In this document: piece after piece, positions 53,655-63,358 of the stretch
Position numbering within the stretch: position 1 is the stretch's first letter
Layout of the letters: each line of letters opens with the position of its first letter
Made by a program: the position numbers and the translations under genes
The notes under the pieces: generated by a model
Told to the model about the DNA's origin: nothing
Seen by the model: the letters and a program-made list of their open reading frames with translations, nothing else
Database searches by the model: none
Source: a bacterium GBS-1
GTDB lineage: Bacteria; Synergistota; GBS-1
DNA: 64,000 nt
NCBI GenBank assembly: GCA_001443005.1
Contig: LEKQ01000007.1
Span: 62,001 to 126,000, forward strand
Direction of reading: 5' to 3'

Positions 53655-55348
53655 CGAGGCTTTGGTCTCCAGAGCCTGTGGTCCACCTCCTGGAATACGT
53701 TATCATCCTGGATGATACATTCGATCTCCCTTAAATCTTGACTTGAGGGAGTTAATCCCGAATCTATGGATTTGGCTAATTCATAAGCTTTGATGAACAA
53801 CCTATAGTGCCTTTCAAACCTTTGTTCCGCGTAGTCTCTAGCCTGCCATGTGGTGTAAAGAAACTCCCAATCTGAAGATTCAAGTAAGAGAAGCTCAATG
53901 CCAGCTTGCTTTAGGATCGCGTAGTGTAATTCGTTTTTGGGTTCCATTATCGATAGCTCATGAACCATCTTATCCTCACATTCATATATCTTTTCCCACA
54001 TCCATTTGGTTTCGTTGTTAAACCATATCCTGTGGTCTCCCCCCGCTCCCCAGGATCCCTCCCAAAGGTGAGTTATATCTATCCTCTCATAAGCCTTAAG
54101 AAGGTCTCTTCCAAGAGCCGAGGTTATTAAGCTTGAGGAGCCTATTAAGCTGAAGACCTCCTTTAACCAATGGATCCCTTCGTGCCACCAGTGCCCGAAG
54201 AGTTCCGCATCGAAAACCTCGGCGAATAGGGGAGTGAAGTTGAATTTTGAGCAGATCTTTTCGGTCCTCTCCTCGAGCATATTGACAAAGGTCTTGGCAT
54301 GCTCTCTTACAGCCTCCATGGCCTTATCTGGATCGTAATACTCCTTTGCATCTAGTCCAAGCTTTCTATCAGTGACTCTCCAGAACCTGTGTCCTCCGGG
54401 GAAGGCTCGCTTATGGAATTCAAGATACCTTCCATTTCCAGGAAAGCCCATATCTCGACTCCATACCCTTGAAGTGCCTATGGGATCCCTTATGAAAAAG
54501 ATTATTCCGTTTTCCTTACCTGGAGATACACAATAATAGGGCTTTAAAGAGACAACTTCCCTAATATGATCCTGATCTTCCGCTATTTCTTCCCTTTCTC
54601 CCCATACTCTATTGCCATAGGGGTACTCTAAGGATCCAACCTTCTTCTGCCCCGTCAAGAGATGATGGTCAGTGTAAGAGAAGCTTATACCATTTTCATT
54701 GAGGATCATCTCAAGTCCCTTTCTAAGATAGGGTTCGCCTCCTAAGGGGGGAGTCCATTCATAAGAGGCTCTATAAGCGCATTCAGGTAGCCAGAACCCC
54801 TTTATCTTTATTCCCTTGAAGTGGCGATTTGAAACCGATAGACCAACCTTCACTTGGGTTTCCACACACTCGTCGAACCTCAATAACGGGAGATAGCCGT
54901 GTGTAGCGGAGCACGAAAGAACCTCTATGAATCCATCTTCCGCAAAGGATCTAAAGGCTCCTACTAGGTCTCCACCGATGCTGTTTAGGAAGCTCATCCT
55001 CCTATTGTATAGATTTATCCAGTGTTTGGCCAAGCTGGAGCGTATTGGATCTTTGCTTCTATATTCCTTTTCTTCCTTACAAGCGTATCTTATCTGATCT
55101 TCTATGTAGCCTTCGAGCTTCTTGAGAAACTTGGGTGAAGATATCTGCTCAAGGAGTATAGGGGTTAGATTGATCGTTATCTTTAAGGGATAGTTCAGAT
55201 TTTTAATCTCGGATATTAGTTCCAGCAGAGGAATATAGGTTTCCCATGTGGTCTCCTCTAGCCAAACCTCACCATGTGGCCATGTTCCATGATTTAATAC
55301 GTAGGGTACATGGCCATGTAAAACTAGATGAAAATAACCTTTTTTCAT
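53651..55348 (-). CDS. GH57 glycogen branching enzyme
   Basis: The 565-residue protein has GH57 region 1 as LHGHVPYV, the nucleophile Glu189 in GFWLPECAYRASYEW, and the acid/base Asp380 in EVFDAELFGHWWHEG, the set diagnostic for GH57 1,4-alpha-glucan branching enzymes (Thermus and Thermotoga type). LWEGSWGAGGDHRIWFN in the C-terminal region adds support. It creates alpha-1,6 branches in the glucan made by GlgA. ATG 55348 has AAGGAGGGAAAGC. Confidence 0.92.
   Translation of the reverse strand: MKKGYFHLVLHGHVPYVLNHGTWPHGEVWLEETTWETYIPLLELISEIKNLNYPLKITINLTPILLEQISSPKFLKKLEGYIEDQIRYACKEEKEYRSKDPIRSSLAKHWINLYNRRMSFLNSIGGDLVGAFRSFAEDGFIEVLSCSATHGYLPLLRFDECVETQVKVGLSVSNRHFKGIKIKGFWLPECAYRASYEWTPPLGGEPYLRKGLEMILNENGISFSYTDHHLLTGQKKVGSLEYPYGNRVWGEREEIAEDQDHIREVVSLKPYYCVSPGKENGIIFFIRDPIGTSRVWSRDMGFPGNGRYLEFHKRAFPGGHRFWRVTDRKLGLDAKEYYDPDKAMEAVREHAKTFVNMLEERTEKICSKFNFTPLFAEVFDAELFGHWWHEGIHWLKEVFSLIGSSSLITSALGRDLLKAYERIDITHLWEGSWGAGGDHRIWFNNETKWMWEKIYECEDKMVHELSIMEPKNELHYAILKQAGIELLLLESSDWEFLYTTWQARDYAEQRFERHYRLFIKAYELAKSIDSGLTPSSQDLREIECIIQDDNVFQEVDHRLWRPKPR
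53652..53670 (-). promoter_or_regulatory. Coupled stop/start (ATAA) and SD of glgA
   Basis: The UAA of the branching enzyme (53653-53651) overlaps AUA (53654-53652). GGAGA (53670-53666) lies 11 bases upstream of AUA, a rather long spacing, so coupling to upstream translation is likely. Confidence 0.65.
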
Positions 55349-55359
55349 GCTTTCCCTCC

Positions 55360-57348
55360 TTAAGCTTTGGTTAATTTGACGTGAATCGTTAAATCATTTT
55401 TATCTTCTAAGGGACTTATGGCTATTTCCGTCGCTTGATATATTCTATCGAACCCATTTTCGCTCTGGGATAGGGTATAAATCGGGCTTAGCTTTGCTTG
55501 GAATGGGAAATCTGCGCTCACAAGGATCTTTAGTGAAGAAATCTTGTCCTCTATCTCAAAGCTTTCTCCTTGAATTGCTAAGTTTTCTCCTAGATGAAAA
55601 GATCTCTCACTAAACTTAAGAAGGGCGTAATTACTCTCTATGGATGTTAGTTTTATATTAAAAAGCATCTTTAGTCTTGGGGAAGGGTCTCCATCAAAAA
55701 GATATATTATTTTTAATCCGTTGTCAAGCAATACTATCCTTTTTTTAAGATCTATCTTTCCTAAGTTAGGGAAGGTCTTTTTAAACTCGACCTCGAAAGC
55801 GGTTTCGTTATCCTCAACTATTTCAAACCTCTCATTGATCAGGTTTATCCAGCTTTTACCGTTATCGAAGCTTATCTCTTCATAACCAAAGGAGCGTTCA
55901 TGCTCATCGAATACTAGCTCTTCGGCCTCAATCTTGTATATCCTTTCATGTATAGTGGCTATGCTATCTTGCGCTATATCTTTTCCTTTTTCACTTTCTA
56001 TCTCTTTAAGCATATGATAGTGCTCTCTTCTTCTTGATAGGGTATCAACCAAGTTATGTTCACAGGGATGGAAGGAGATCTCTCTTATAGAGCCACCTAA
56101 TGACGGTTTGATTGTGCATGTTATGTTCTGTGTGGAAAGGTAAACTTCCTTTGAACCATCCATATCTATGTCTTCGATTATCTTAAGCTTTCTTTCCCCC
56201 AGCGCTAATCTTTCCGCTTTAGATAGCTCCTTAAAGATGCTTCTTCTAAGGTGTGGGAAGTATATGCCTCCAAATATTCCGTGCCAGTAAGCATCGTTGC
56301 ACTGACCTTTGTAAAGGTGTTTTCGCGCCCTTTCCTTAAGCTCTCCTTCTGGCATATCCTCTACGAGCTTGCTTATTAGGTACATCTTCTTATGCATATA
56401 GTTTGACTCTGGGTACTTGGTGAGAAAGCCTTTCCATATGCCACCTCTTATGAAGTTCTTATATTTTTGAAAACTTTCTTTCTCTTCGAGAAAGGAGACG
56501 AGCTCCCTAAACTGAAGAGCCTTGCTTGAAGGTAAGGACCATTCCCCCATTTCGAAATAGCTCGCTGTTGGGAGATAAGCTAAGCCTAAGGGGTTATTTT
56601 TCTCTATGTACTCTGATGGTAAGAAGCTTTGAATGACCCCTTCTTGGATTAATTTAAAGAAGCTCCTGAGCCATCCTCGATCATATACCCATTCGTAGGT
56701 CTCCGGCCATAGCCCGAACTTCTCATAATCATCAAATATTATTCCTACTCCCTTTATTGAGCTTAGCAGCTCTAGTACCATTTCGACCTTCTTAAAGGGG
56801 ATATAATATCTTAGCTTTTGGCTAGTAGGAAATAGAAATAGTTTGTATCCATTGTGCTCGGTGCAGAAATAACCGTTTAGACCATCTTCGTCAAAGCCAG
56901 CGCAGAGGAAGTGATAATCGTCTAAGAAGGCATATTTTATCCCCGCCTCGCTTAAGATTTCTGGAAGGCACGATTCCCAAACTCTCTCGGTTACCCACGC
57001 TCCCTTTGGTTCTTCACCGAATAGCTCTCTTAGGAAGCTTGAGAAAGCCCTAACTTGACCTATCGCGTCTCTCTTAGGTATGGAGGAGAGTATGGGTTCG
57101 TAAAACCCTCCACCCAGTATTTCGGCTCTTCCACTTTTGATGAGGTCCCTTAACAGCTCTATGAAGAAGTTTTTTTTCTCAACGGCCCACTCTAATAAAT
57201 ATCCTCCTATGTGAAAGGCCATCTTGACGTTTGGGTATTCCAAGAGAGTTTCTAGGAAGGGTATGTAGCAGGTGTTGAAGGCCTTCTCTATAATTTCATC
57301 AGGATTCCCTACGGGTTGATGGGCGTGAACACCTAAGATGATTCTCAT
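55360..57348 (-). CDS. GH57 4-alpha-glucanotransferase/alpha-amylase with DUF1925/DUF1926-type C-terminal domains
   Basis: The 662-residue protein has region 1 in GVHAHQPVG, nucleophile Glu121 in GAWVTERVWE and the acid/base region Asp206-Asp207 in IIFDDYEKFGLWPETYEW. This is the T. litoralis 4-alpha-glucanotransferase subgroup rather than branching enzymes. The C-terminal half is beta-sandwich-like. It likely shortens or shuffles maltodextrins made when glycogen is mobilised. ATG 57348 follows GGGGTAAGCC, a weak SD, and the gene is 13 bases downstream of glgP. Confidence 0.9.
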   Translation of the reverse strand: MRIILGVHAHQPVGNPDEIIEKAFNTCYIPFLETLLEYPNVKMAFHIGGYLLEWAVEKKNFFIELLRDLIKSGRAEILGGGFYEPILSSIPKRDAIGQVRAFSSFLRELFGEEPKGAWVTERVWESCLPEILSEAGIKYAFLDDYHFLCAGFDEDGLNGYFCTEHNGYKLFLFPTSQKLRYYIPFKKVEMVLELLSSIKGVGIIFDDYEKFGLWPETYEWVYDRGWLRSFFKLIQEGVIQSFLPSEYIEKNNPLGLAYLPTASYFEMGEWSLPSSKALQFRELVSFLEEKESFQKYKNFIRGGIWKGFLTKYPESNYMHKKMYLISKLVEDMPEGELKERARKHLYKGQCNDAYWHGIFGGIYFPHLRRSIFKELSKAERLALGERKLKIIEDIDMDGSKEVYLSTQNITCTIKPSLGGSIREISFHPCEHNLVDTLSRRREHYHMLKEIESEKGKDIAQDSIATIHERIYKIEAEELVFDEHERSFGYEEISFDNGKSWINLINERFEIVEDNETAFEVEFKKTFPNLGKIDLKKRIVLLDNGLKIIYLFDGDPSPRLKMLFNIKLTSIESNYALLKFSERSFHLGENLAIQGESFEIEDKISSLKILVSADFPFQAKLSPIYTLSQSENGFDRIYQATEIAISPLEDKNDLTIHVKLTKA

Positions 57349-57361
57349 AAAGGCTTACCCC

Positions 57362-59113
57362 TTATAATCCAAAGCTTTCCGATACCAGCTTTGGTCTTCC
57401 ATAGGCTCTTTCTACATATTCTCTTAACATTCTATGTGTGTTAAAGTAGGAACCATTGAGTGCGATGGAATATTTCATCATCTGAATCCATCTATCCCTT
57501 TTCTCATAGTAGGTGGGAATCACTTCGTTCTCTAACTTCTCGTACAGACTCTCGGCATCTAAGGTTTCGTCGTATCCTATGAGGTCTACCTCGTTTGGTG
57601 AGGGGCCTATGGCCCAACCGGTGAATCCCTCTCTGCACCCCTCTATCCACCAACCATCGAGAACGCTAAAGTTTAAAACGCCATTTACCGCTGCTTTCAT
57701 CCCACTTGTTCCGCAAGCTTCAAGTGGCCTCTTGGGGGTATTAAGCCAGACATCCACCCCTGCCGTAAGCAGAGCTGCTAGATCCATGTTGTAGTTCTCC
57801 AGAAATACAATCTTAATAGCTCCGGAGAGCTCTGAGGCCATCTTTATTATCTTCTGTATTATCTTTTTCCCATCCTCATCCTGAGGGTGAGCCTTCCCCG
57901 CGAATATGAATTGAACCTTACCAGCACATATGTTTACAAGCCTCTTTACATCGCTAAATATGAGGTCTAACCTCTTGTACGCTGTGGCGCGTCTTGCTAT
58001 TCCTATTGTGAGAATATCCGGGTCCAGCTCTACTCCGGTGTTTTCAAGGACATGCGCGAATAGCTTTAGCTTTGCAGCTTGATGAGCCTTCCAAAGTTCT
58101 TCATCGGGGATTGAAAAAGCCCTCACCAATCTGGTTGGGTCATTTTCCCATCCCCTTATATACCTTGAGAAGAGGTTCTTCATCCCTGGGCACACCCAGG
58201 TGGAGGCATGTATTCCGTTCGTTATGTAATCCACATTTTCGACGTTAAATAACTTTTTTGTAACCTCTTTGTGCTTTTCGCTCACGGCGTTTACATATCT
58301 GCTATACTTAAAGGCAAGGTCTGACATTACAACTCCCTCACCTCCAACCATGTTCTTTAAGTGATCTGGGAAGGGTGGCTTCATAACCTTGTCTATCAGA
58401 TCGTAAGTGAAGATGTCATGTCCAGCAGCTACAGGCGTGTGGGTTGTAAAGACACACTTTTCTCTTATCTTGTTATAATCCTCATATCCTTGTTCTCTTA
58501 AGAGTTCTAGGGTTATGAATGCTGCATGCCCTTCATTTAAGTGAAACGTCTTTATATTGTTATATCCTAAATCTCTTAGCATTCTCAATCCCCCTACGCC
58601 TAATATTAACTCTTGACATAGGCGGTAGCGTAAGTCACCGCCATAAAGATACCATGAAAGCTTTCTGTCATCTGGATGATTAGCTTCATAGTCGGTATCT
58701 AAGAAGTATACTGGAACCTTGTATCCTGTGGCTCCCACTATAGTATACTCCCAAGCCCTTATTCGAACCACTCTTCCTTCTATCGTTACGCTGACTTCGT
58801 TCGGCAAAAGATGAAGCCTTTCCTCGGGATGCCATACCTCAGGGAGCTCTCGCTGTAATCCGTTTTTATCTATCTCCTGTCTAAAGTAACCTTTCCTGTG
58901 AAGCAGTGTTACTCCAACCATCGGAATGTTCATATCCGCAGCTGACTTAAGTGTATCTCCTGCTAATATTCCAAGTCCTCCTGCATAGGTTGGGATCTTC
59001 GGGTCAAGACCTATTTCCATTGAAAAGTAAGCTATAGACCTGAAGTAAGGTTCCGTTGCCCAGATATCCATCAGAGATTTCCCAAGGGTGGTCTTTCTGA
59101 AGCTTTGATCCAT
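57362..59113 (-). CDS. glgP: Alpha-glucan phosphorylase (short GT35)
   Basis: The 583-residue protein releases glucose 1-phosphate from alpha-1,4-glucans. It contains AYFSMEIGLDPKIPTYAGGLGILAGD, HLNEGHAAF, TTHTPVAAGHDIF, YITNGIHASTW and the PLP Lys473 in EACGTSGMKAAVNG. At 583 residues it lacks the long N-terminal regulatory region of animal-type enzymes, as in Thermotoga and archaea, so allosteric control is probably simple. ATG 59113 lies 3 bases after the upstream GH57 stop. Confidence 0.96.
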   Translation of the reverse strand: MDQSFRKTTLGKSLMDIWATEPYFRSIAYFSMEIGLDPKIPTYAGGLGILAGDTLKSAADMNIPMVGVTLLHRKGYFRQEIDKNGLQRELPEVWHPEERLHLLPNEVSVTIEGRVVRIRAWEYTIVGATGYKVPVYFLDTDYEANHPDDRKLSWYLYGGDLRYRLCQELILGVGGLRMLRDLGYNNIKTFHLNEGHAAFITLELLREQGYEDYNKIREKCVFTTHTPVAAGHDIFTYDLIDKVMKPPFPDHLKNMVGGEGVVMSDLAFKYSRYVNAVSEKHKEVTKKLFNVENVDYITNGIHASTWVCPGMKNLFSRYIRGWENDPTRLVRAFSIPDEELWKAHQAAKLKLFAHVLENTGVELDPDILTIGIARRATAYKRLDLIFSDVKRLVNICAGKVQFIFAGKAHPQDEDGKKIIQKIIKMASELSGAIKIVFLENYNMDLAALLTAGVDVWLNTPKRPLEACGTSGMKAAVNGVLNFSVLDGWWIEGCREGFTGWAIGPSPNEVDLIGYDETLDAESLYEKLENEVIPTYYEKRDRWIQMMKYSIALNGSYFNTHRMLREYVERAYGRPKLVSESFGL

Positions 59114-59116
59114 TTT

Positions 59117-61528
59117 TCACACACCTCCCACTTTCTTTTGGACTAACTCTTCTGAGAAACCGAGGTTAATTAAAATATCCTTAAACCCCTCGCTTAGCTG
59201 TGGAAGGGATTTAAGAGCTTGATAGGCTTTATTCTGCATAGACCAGATGTTTAAAGCAAATTTAATCTTTTGGGTTATCTTCAGTATATCCCCTATCTCT
59301 TTAAGAAGACTCTCTTTTCCATCTTTGATGTAAAGATCCATCAGCTCTATATAGCGTTTTTCGATAGTGGAAATCAGTGAACTTATATCAGGTTTTGCTC
59401 CCATCGATGCAGCTTCATCCATTACGGATAGTACAAGCTGTACATAGTTTGATGATATGGGTTGCGATGCGAGGCTCGTTAGGGCTTCGTTTAGCACCAT
59501 TTCGAAGAACATGTCTGTGGAGGCTCTTATAATAGGAGGTATCTCTATATCTGCTTTCTTTAAAGTCTTAGATATGTCTTTGTTTCTCCTGTATATGTCT
59601 GTGGCTATATCTTGAAGCTTTTCTTTGAGCTTTAAGATGTCTTGCTCAAGGATTCTTTCTCTATAGTCCGTTGGTAAGTCTTTCAAGGTTATTATTGAGT
59701 GAGGTTTAAGGCTCTTTATACATTCTAAGGCTTCTTCCTCACGACAGGGCCCTAATGTCATCTGAAGAAGCCTTTCGTTTATCCTTCTCATACCCTCGTT
59801 GTTTGTATCAATCAGGAAGGAGTATCTGCTAAGGTCCTTGAGCTTTAGGTTTATGAAAAATGAGGAGAAGCTCCTTTTGACTCTTGTATCTTCCGCTTGG
59901 ACCTTTCCCGATTGCAGGGAGTACTCTCCTATAGAGGGGAAGTAGAAGGTACTACATTTAACCTCTATAGCTCCAATCTTGAAGCTATCCTCATTAGCTT
60001 TTGCAAGGAGGCTTGCCGTCGCAAGGATCTTGTCCCTGTCGTAAGTCTGGGGTAGGACAAGCTTTTCATATACCACCTCTCCGTTGGGAAACTCGACCCT
60101 ATTGCCCGGTGCTTTTCTTAGTATATCCTTGAATTTTTGCTCCAAATTTATGCCCGTTATTTCTCTGTATATGGAGATGCATCTTGATGCATAAAGAAGA
60201 ATTTGGACCGTTTCTATCCCTGATATATCGCTAAAGAACCAACCGCAGGATGTTTGAGAATACATCTTCATTCTCTCTAGCTCGAGTAACATTAATCCTA
60301 GGTCTGCATCTTTATTCGGATTGTGTAGGTGCTCTTCGAGGAAGCTGCTTGGGCTTTTTTCCCCCTCTAAGACATCTATATACTCGTTTAGAGCTAATTC
60401 TGGGTCCTTGAAGGCTTTCTCAGATAGGCTTTCAAATAGAGCGTCGCTTTTAGTTACTAGGAAGTTTATGGCTTCCCTTAGAGGTGCTCTCCACTTTTGA
60501 TGCCAGTTTGGCTCTCCACCGGTGCTACAGCCGCAGTCATCCTCCCATCTCCTGATACCATGAGCGCATGACCATGATGTGTTTTCTCTAATCTTTGCTT
60601 CCCATGGGGGGAGCTTTTCGAAGATAGAAAGGACATATTCAAGGGGGGCTATCTTAAGGATACCCCTTTCCTCTATAACCTTTATGGCTCTTGATAAGGC
60701 CATTTCTCCAAACTTATGATGATGCCCAAAGGTTTCCCCATCACAGGCAAGGAGTAAAAGACCCACCCTTTCCTTGATTAAATTAGATGCTTCATTGATT
60801 ATCCTTTCTGCCATCAGATCGCCGTTCTTAAGGAGTCCGCCAAAGGATAGCTCTCCCGAAAGAGGGCGGTGAAAGAAGAAAACCCATATGAATCTTTCTC
60901 CGTCTAAGCTTACCTTGTATGGCCTAGTTACATCTAATGAAGATTCATCTACGTTAATCCATTTCCCATCTGGAGTCTTAACCTCTTCACACTGGTGGGC
61001 TCCGAGGATCACGAATCTTATACCGTTTTCCGCGAGGCACTTAAGAGTCTTAAGATCGACTGCTGTTTCAGGTAGCCACATACCTTCAGGTCTTCTACCG
61101 AAGAGGTTCTGAAAAGACTTTATACCCCAAACCGTTTGGGTTTTTATGTCTCTTTCATTTGCGAGGGGCATTATTATATGGCTATGAGCTTGAGCTATGG
61201 CGTTTCCCGACCCAAACTTCTTTACGTTTTGCTTATCCGCTTCTTTTAGGCTTAATAGGAACTCCGGGTGCTTCCTTCTAATCCAGTTGATTAAGGTGGG
61301 ACCAAAGTTGAAACTCAGGGTATTATAGTTGTTCATTATCTCCTTTATCTTTCCCTTGCCGTCAAGTATTCTGGATGCGGAGTTGGGTAGATAGCTTTCG
61401 TGAAATATCCTCTCGTTCCAATCGTGGTAAGGGGAAGCGCTTTTTTGCCTGAAAACCTCTTCGAAGTATGGGTTTTCCCGGGGTGGTTGATAGAAGTGAC
61501 CATGAATGCATAAAAACCTATCACTCAT
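59117..61528 (-). CDS. GH57 DUF3536-type glycoside hydrolase
   Basis: The 803-residue protein has GH57 region 1 as HGHFYQPPRENP, the likely nucleophile Glu154 in GMWLPETAVDLK and the acid/base-type DGETFGHHHKFGEMAL, then a SWSCAHGIRRWEDDCGCSTGGEPNW segment unique to the DUF3536 group. A long alpha-helical C-terminal half (about 350-803) follows, not found in characterised GH57 enzymes. Activity is unproven; alpha-glucan cleavage is inferred from the operon. The SD is a weak GGAGAAAAAA before ATG 61528. Confidence 0.86.
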   Translation of the reverse strand: MSDRFLCIHGHFYQPPRENPYFEEVFRQKSASPYHDWNERIFHESYLPNSASRILDGKGKIKEIMNNYNTLSFNFGPTLINWIRRKHPEFLLSLKEADKQNVKKFGSGNAIAQAHSHIIMPLANERDIKTQTVWGIKSFQNLFGRRPEGMWLPETAVDLKTLKCLAENGIRFVILGAHQCEEVKTPDGKWINVDESSLDVTRPYKVSLDGERFIWVFFFHRPLSGELSFGGLLKNGDLMAERIINEASNLIKERVGLLLLACDGETFGHHHKFGEMALSRAIKVIEERGILKIAPLEYVLSIFEKLPPWEAKIRENTSWSCAHGIRRWEDDCGCSTGGEPNWHQKWRAPLREAINFLVTKSDALFESLSEKAFKDPELALNEYIDVLEGEKSPSSFLEEHLHNPNKDADLGLMLLELERMKMYSQTSCGWFFSDISGIETVQILLYASRCISIYREITGINLEQKFKDILRKAPGNRVEFPNGEVVYEKLVLPQTYDRDKILATASLLAKANEDSFKIGAIEVKCSTFYFPSIGEYSLQSGKVQAEDTRVKRSFSSFFINLKLKDLSRYSFLIDTNNEGMRRINERLLQMTLGPCREEEALECIKSLKPHSIITLKDLPTDYRERILEQDILKLKEKLQDIATDIYRRNKDISKTLKKADIEIPPIIRASTDMFFEMVLNEALTSLASQPISSNYVQLVLSVMDEAASMGAKPDISSLISTIEKRYIELMDLYIKDGKESLLKEIGDILKITQKIKFALNIWSMQNKAYQALKSLPQLSEGFKDILINLGFSEELVQKKVGGV

Positions 61529-61551
61529 AGTTTTTTTCTCCCTTCATCTAT

Positions 61552-63024
61552 CTAATCTTTTAATAGAATAAGAGCGTAGCTAATTTCCCTTTCTTTTCCG
61601 TCTGAGGGGATGTTATATAGCCTTCCATTAAAGTAGAAAGTGCTTGAGCCTCCTCCATCAAGGTTGAGGGCGTTTTTAAGCCCCATGTTTTTAAGCAGCA
61701 TCTTTAACTCTTCTATTGTTAGTCCTTCGCTGCGGTTTGGGTTTCTCCCATCTATTACCATTAGTATGAGGTTCCCATCATCTGTTTCTCCTATTATAGT
61801 TCGCGGGTGCTTTTTATTTAAAAGGCTTTCGTTGAAATTCTCGTCGTAATTCGTGATCTTTCCATCGTATATTAGAGTTGGCCCTCCTTGGATTAGAAAT
61901 CTTACTTCCCTCCAAATGGGCGAAGCTTTCTCCGGGATTAGGAATGCTTTTACCGCAAGTCTTTCTCCGATAACAAGGTTTGAAAGATACCTTCCCTTCT
62001 CTCCATAGCCTATTACTATAAACCCATCGTTGGGTATCGGTTCCCTTTCGCTGCTTTCCCTCAAAGAGGATATTCCCCCCTTCCTTACTGTAACCACGGT
62101 TCCGTTACCTTTGGTATCCACATAGTCTCCGTAAAAGGAGGTATATAGTATTAACTCATCCCCTACGGGTTTTCTATTAAGGCCATCTATCTTAATTACA
62201 AGTCTGCTTTCTTGGCTTTCTAACGCTCCTTCCCATTCCGTTTTCCCAAATATGAACTTTCCTCTTTCGTTCCATCCAAAGCATCCCCTCTGAAGAGTAG
62301 GTTCACTTATTAGAACTCCATCGATCATCAGGGCTCCCACGGGTTCTCCATCTATCTTGAAGAAGCCTCCGTTAATACCCAGAATGGCGTTTTTTCTCTT
62401 GCAAATGTCACTTAGCTTTTCCCTATTTTGAACCTGGTTTCCCGCAAGCTCTATCTCTAACCTAAGACTCTTGGACTTGGGGTTGAATTTAGCATAGCAA
62501 ACATATAGATTGGGGTTTAGGGTCCTTTCCCAATGTAGCTCTAAATCTTTGTTTACCCTTTTGCTGAATCTTATCCTTCCTCCCTTGGTCTTGAGCGATA
62601 AAGCCCTCTCGATTAGAGCCTTAGCTTCGATGGTGTCGAGTTTTCCTCTCAAAACTTTAGGGTTCATCCATCTTTTATTTTCAACTAAAGGTGGATTGAT
62701 TAAGCTTACCAAATTTAGAGCTCCTATTATGGGTTTTGGTAGTTCTTTATCGTTTATTAGGTTAGCGTCTTGGAGGAGACCTGCTTCAAATCCTAAGCCC
62801 AGTGCCTCAATCACTAGATATAGAGCTTCTGCTTTGGATATGGGGGAGTTTTTAGCATCCTTCAGCGCTGATTTAGTTAAAGGAAGGTTAAGGTGGAGAT
62901 TTGATACCGCAAGGAGATCTTTAGTGAACTGGTGCCATGTTATGGGTTTAGATTGGGATGAACTTTCAGATATAAGTATTATGAGAAGTGCTATAATTAA
63001 GGGTAGCCTTTTAAGGAGTTTCAT
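61552..63024 (-). CDS. Exported phosphodiester glycosidase (DUF2233/NAGPA family)
   Basis: The 490-residue protein has a signal peptide (LLKRLPLIIALLIILISESSS). A short N-terminal region follows, then a DUF2233 domain (about 185-490) with ILGINGGFFKIDGEPVGALMIDG, IQGGPTLIYDGK, HPRTIIGETDDGNLILMVIDG and a final LDGGGSSTFYFNG. These match the phosphodiester alpha-N-acetylglucosaminidase fold used on polysaccharides. ATG 63024 is 7 bases from TATAAT and has no SD, so the mRNA is probably leaderless. It leads the glycogen block. Confidence 0.85.
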   Translation of the reverse strand: MKLLKRLPLIIALLIILISESSSQSKPITWHQFTKDLLAVSNLHLNLPLTKSALKDAKNSPISKAEALYLVIEALGLGFEAGLLQDANLINDKELPKPIIGALNLVSLINPPLVENKRWMNPKVLRGKLDTIEAKALIERALSLKTKGGRIRFSKRVNKDLELHWERTLNPNLYVCYAKFNPKSKSLRLEIELAGNQVQNREKLSDICKRKNAILGINGGFFKIDGEPVGALMIDGVLISEPTLQRGCFGWNERGKFIFGKTEWEGALESQESRLVIKIDGLNRKPVGDELILYTSFYGDYVDTKGNGTVVTVRKGGISSLRESSEREPIPNDGFIVIGYGEKGRYLSNLVIGERLAVKAFLIPEKASPIWREVRFLIQGGPTLIYDGKITNYDENFNESLLNKKHPRTIIGETDDGNLILMVIDGRNPNRSEGLTIEELKMLLKNMGLKNALNLDGGGSSTFYFNGRLYNIPSDGKEREISYALILLKD

Positions 63025-63031
63025 ATTTATT

Positions 63032-63040
63032 ATTATAACA
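63032..63040 (-). promoter_or_regulatory. Extended -10 promoter giving a leaderless mRNA
   Basis: TG-T-TATAAT on the minus strand ends 7 bases before ATG 63024. Expected initiation is at the A of the start codon or one base before it. Confidence 0.65.
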
Positions 63041-63064
63041 TTTCCTACTTTAGGAGGGGTTAAG

Positions 63065-63358
63065 TTGAAGGCTTTCCTGATAGTAGGGAGTTCAGTTTTG
63101 GAGGAGGATATAAAGGCTCTTCTGGAAGAGGTTGGGGTAGATGGTTACACTCAGTGGAGCCTGGTCAAGGGGATGGGGGGAAGAGGATTGCATTTAGGAA
63201 CACCTATATGGCCCTCTTTGAATGAAGTCTTTCTCGTTGTTGTAAACGAAGAGCTATCTGAAGCTTTTCTGAATGGATTGAGGGAGATGCGGGATAAGAA
63301 AGAGGTTAGGGAAGAGGGGTTGGAAGTCTTCTTCTGGGAGGTAGAAAGGCTTAGGTGA
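63065..63358 (+). CDS. Small PII/CutA-like protein
   Basis: The 97-residue protein begins at TTG 63065 with AGGAGGGGTTAAG as SD. The sequence runs KAFLIVGSSVLEEDIKALLEEVGVDGYTQWSLVKGMGGRG, then VFLVVVNEELSEAFLNGLREMR, an alpha/beta ferredoxin-like plan resembling PII-like nitrogen regulators, including a flexible Gly-rich loop. No PII Tyr51-type motif is evident, so a ligand or partner cannot be named. The frame is open further upstream only because it is antisense to the DUF2233 gene. Its stop overlaps the HAD gene (GTGA). Confidence 0.72.
   Translation: MKAFLIVGSSVLEEDIKALLEEVGVDGYTQWSLVKGMGGRGLHLGTPIWPSLNEVFLVVVNEELSEAFLNGLREMRDKKEVREEGLEVFFWEVERLR

Noticed and set aside
62510-63064. Plus-strand open frame extending the PII-like gene upstream by 185 codons
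   Set aside because: It is antisense to the well-supported DUF2233 gene. TTG 63065 has a strong SD and gives a compact fold.
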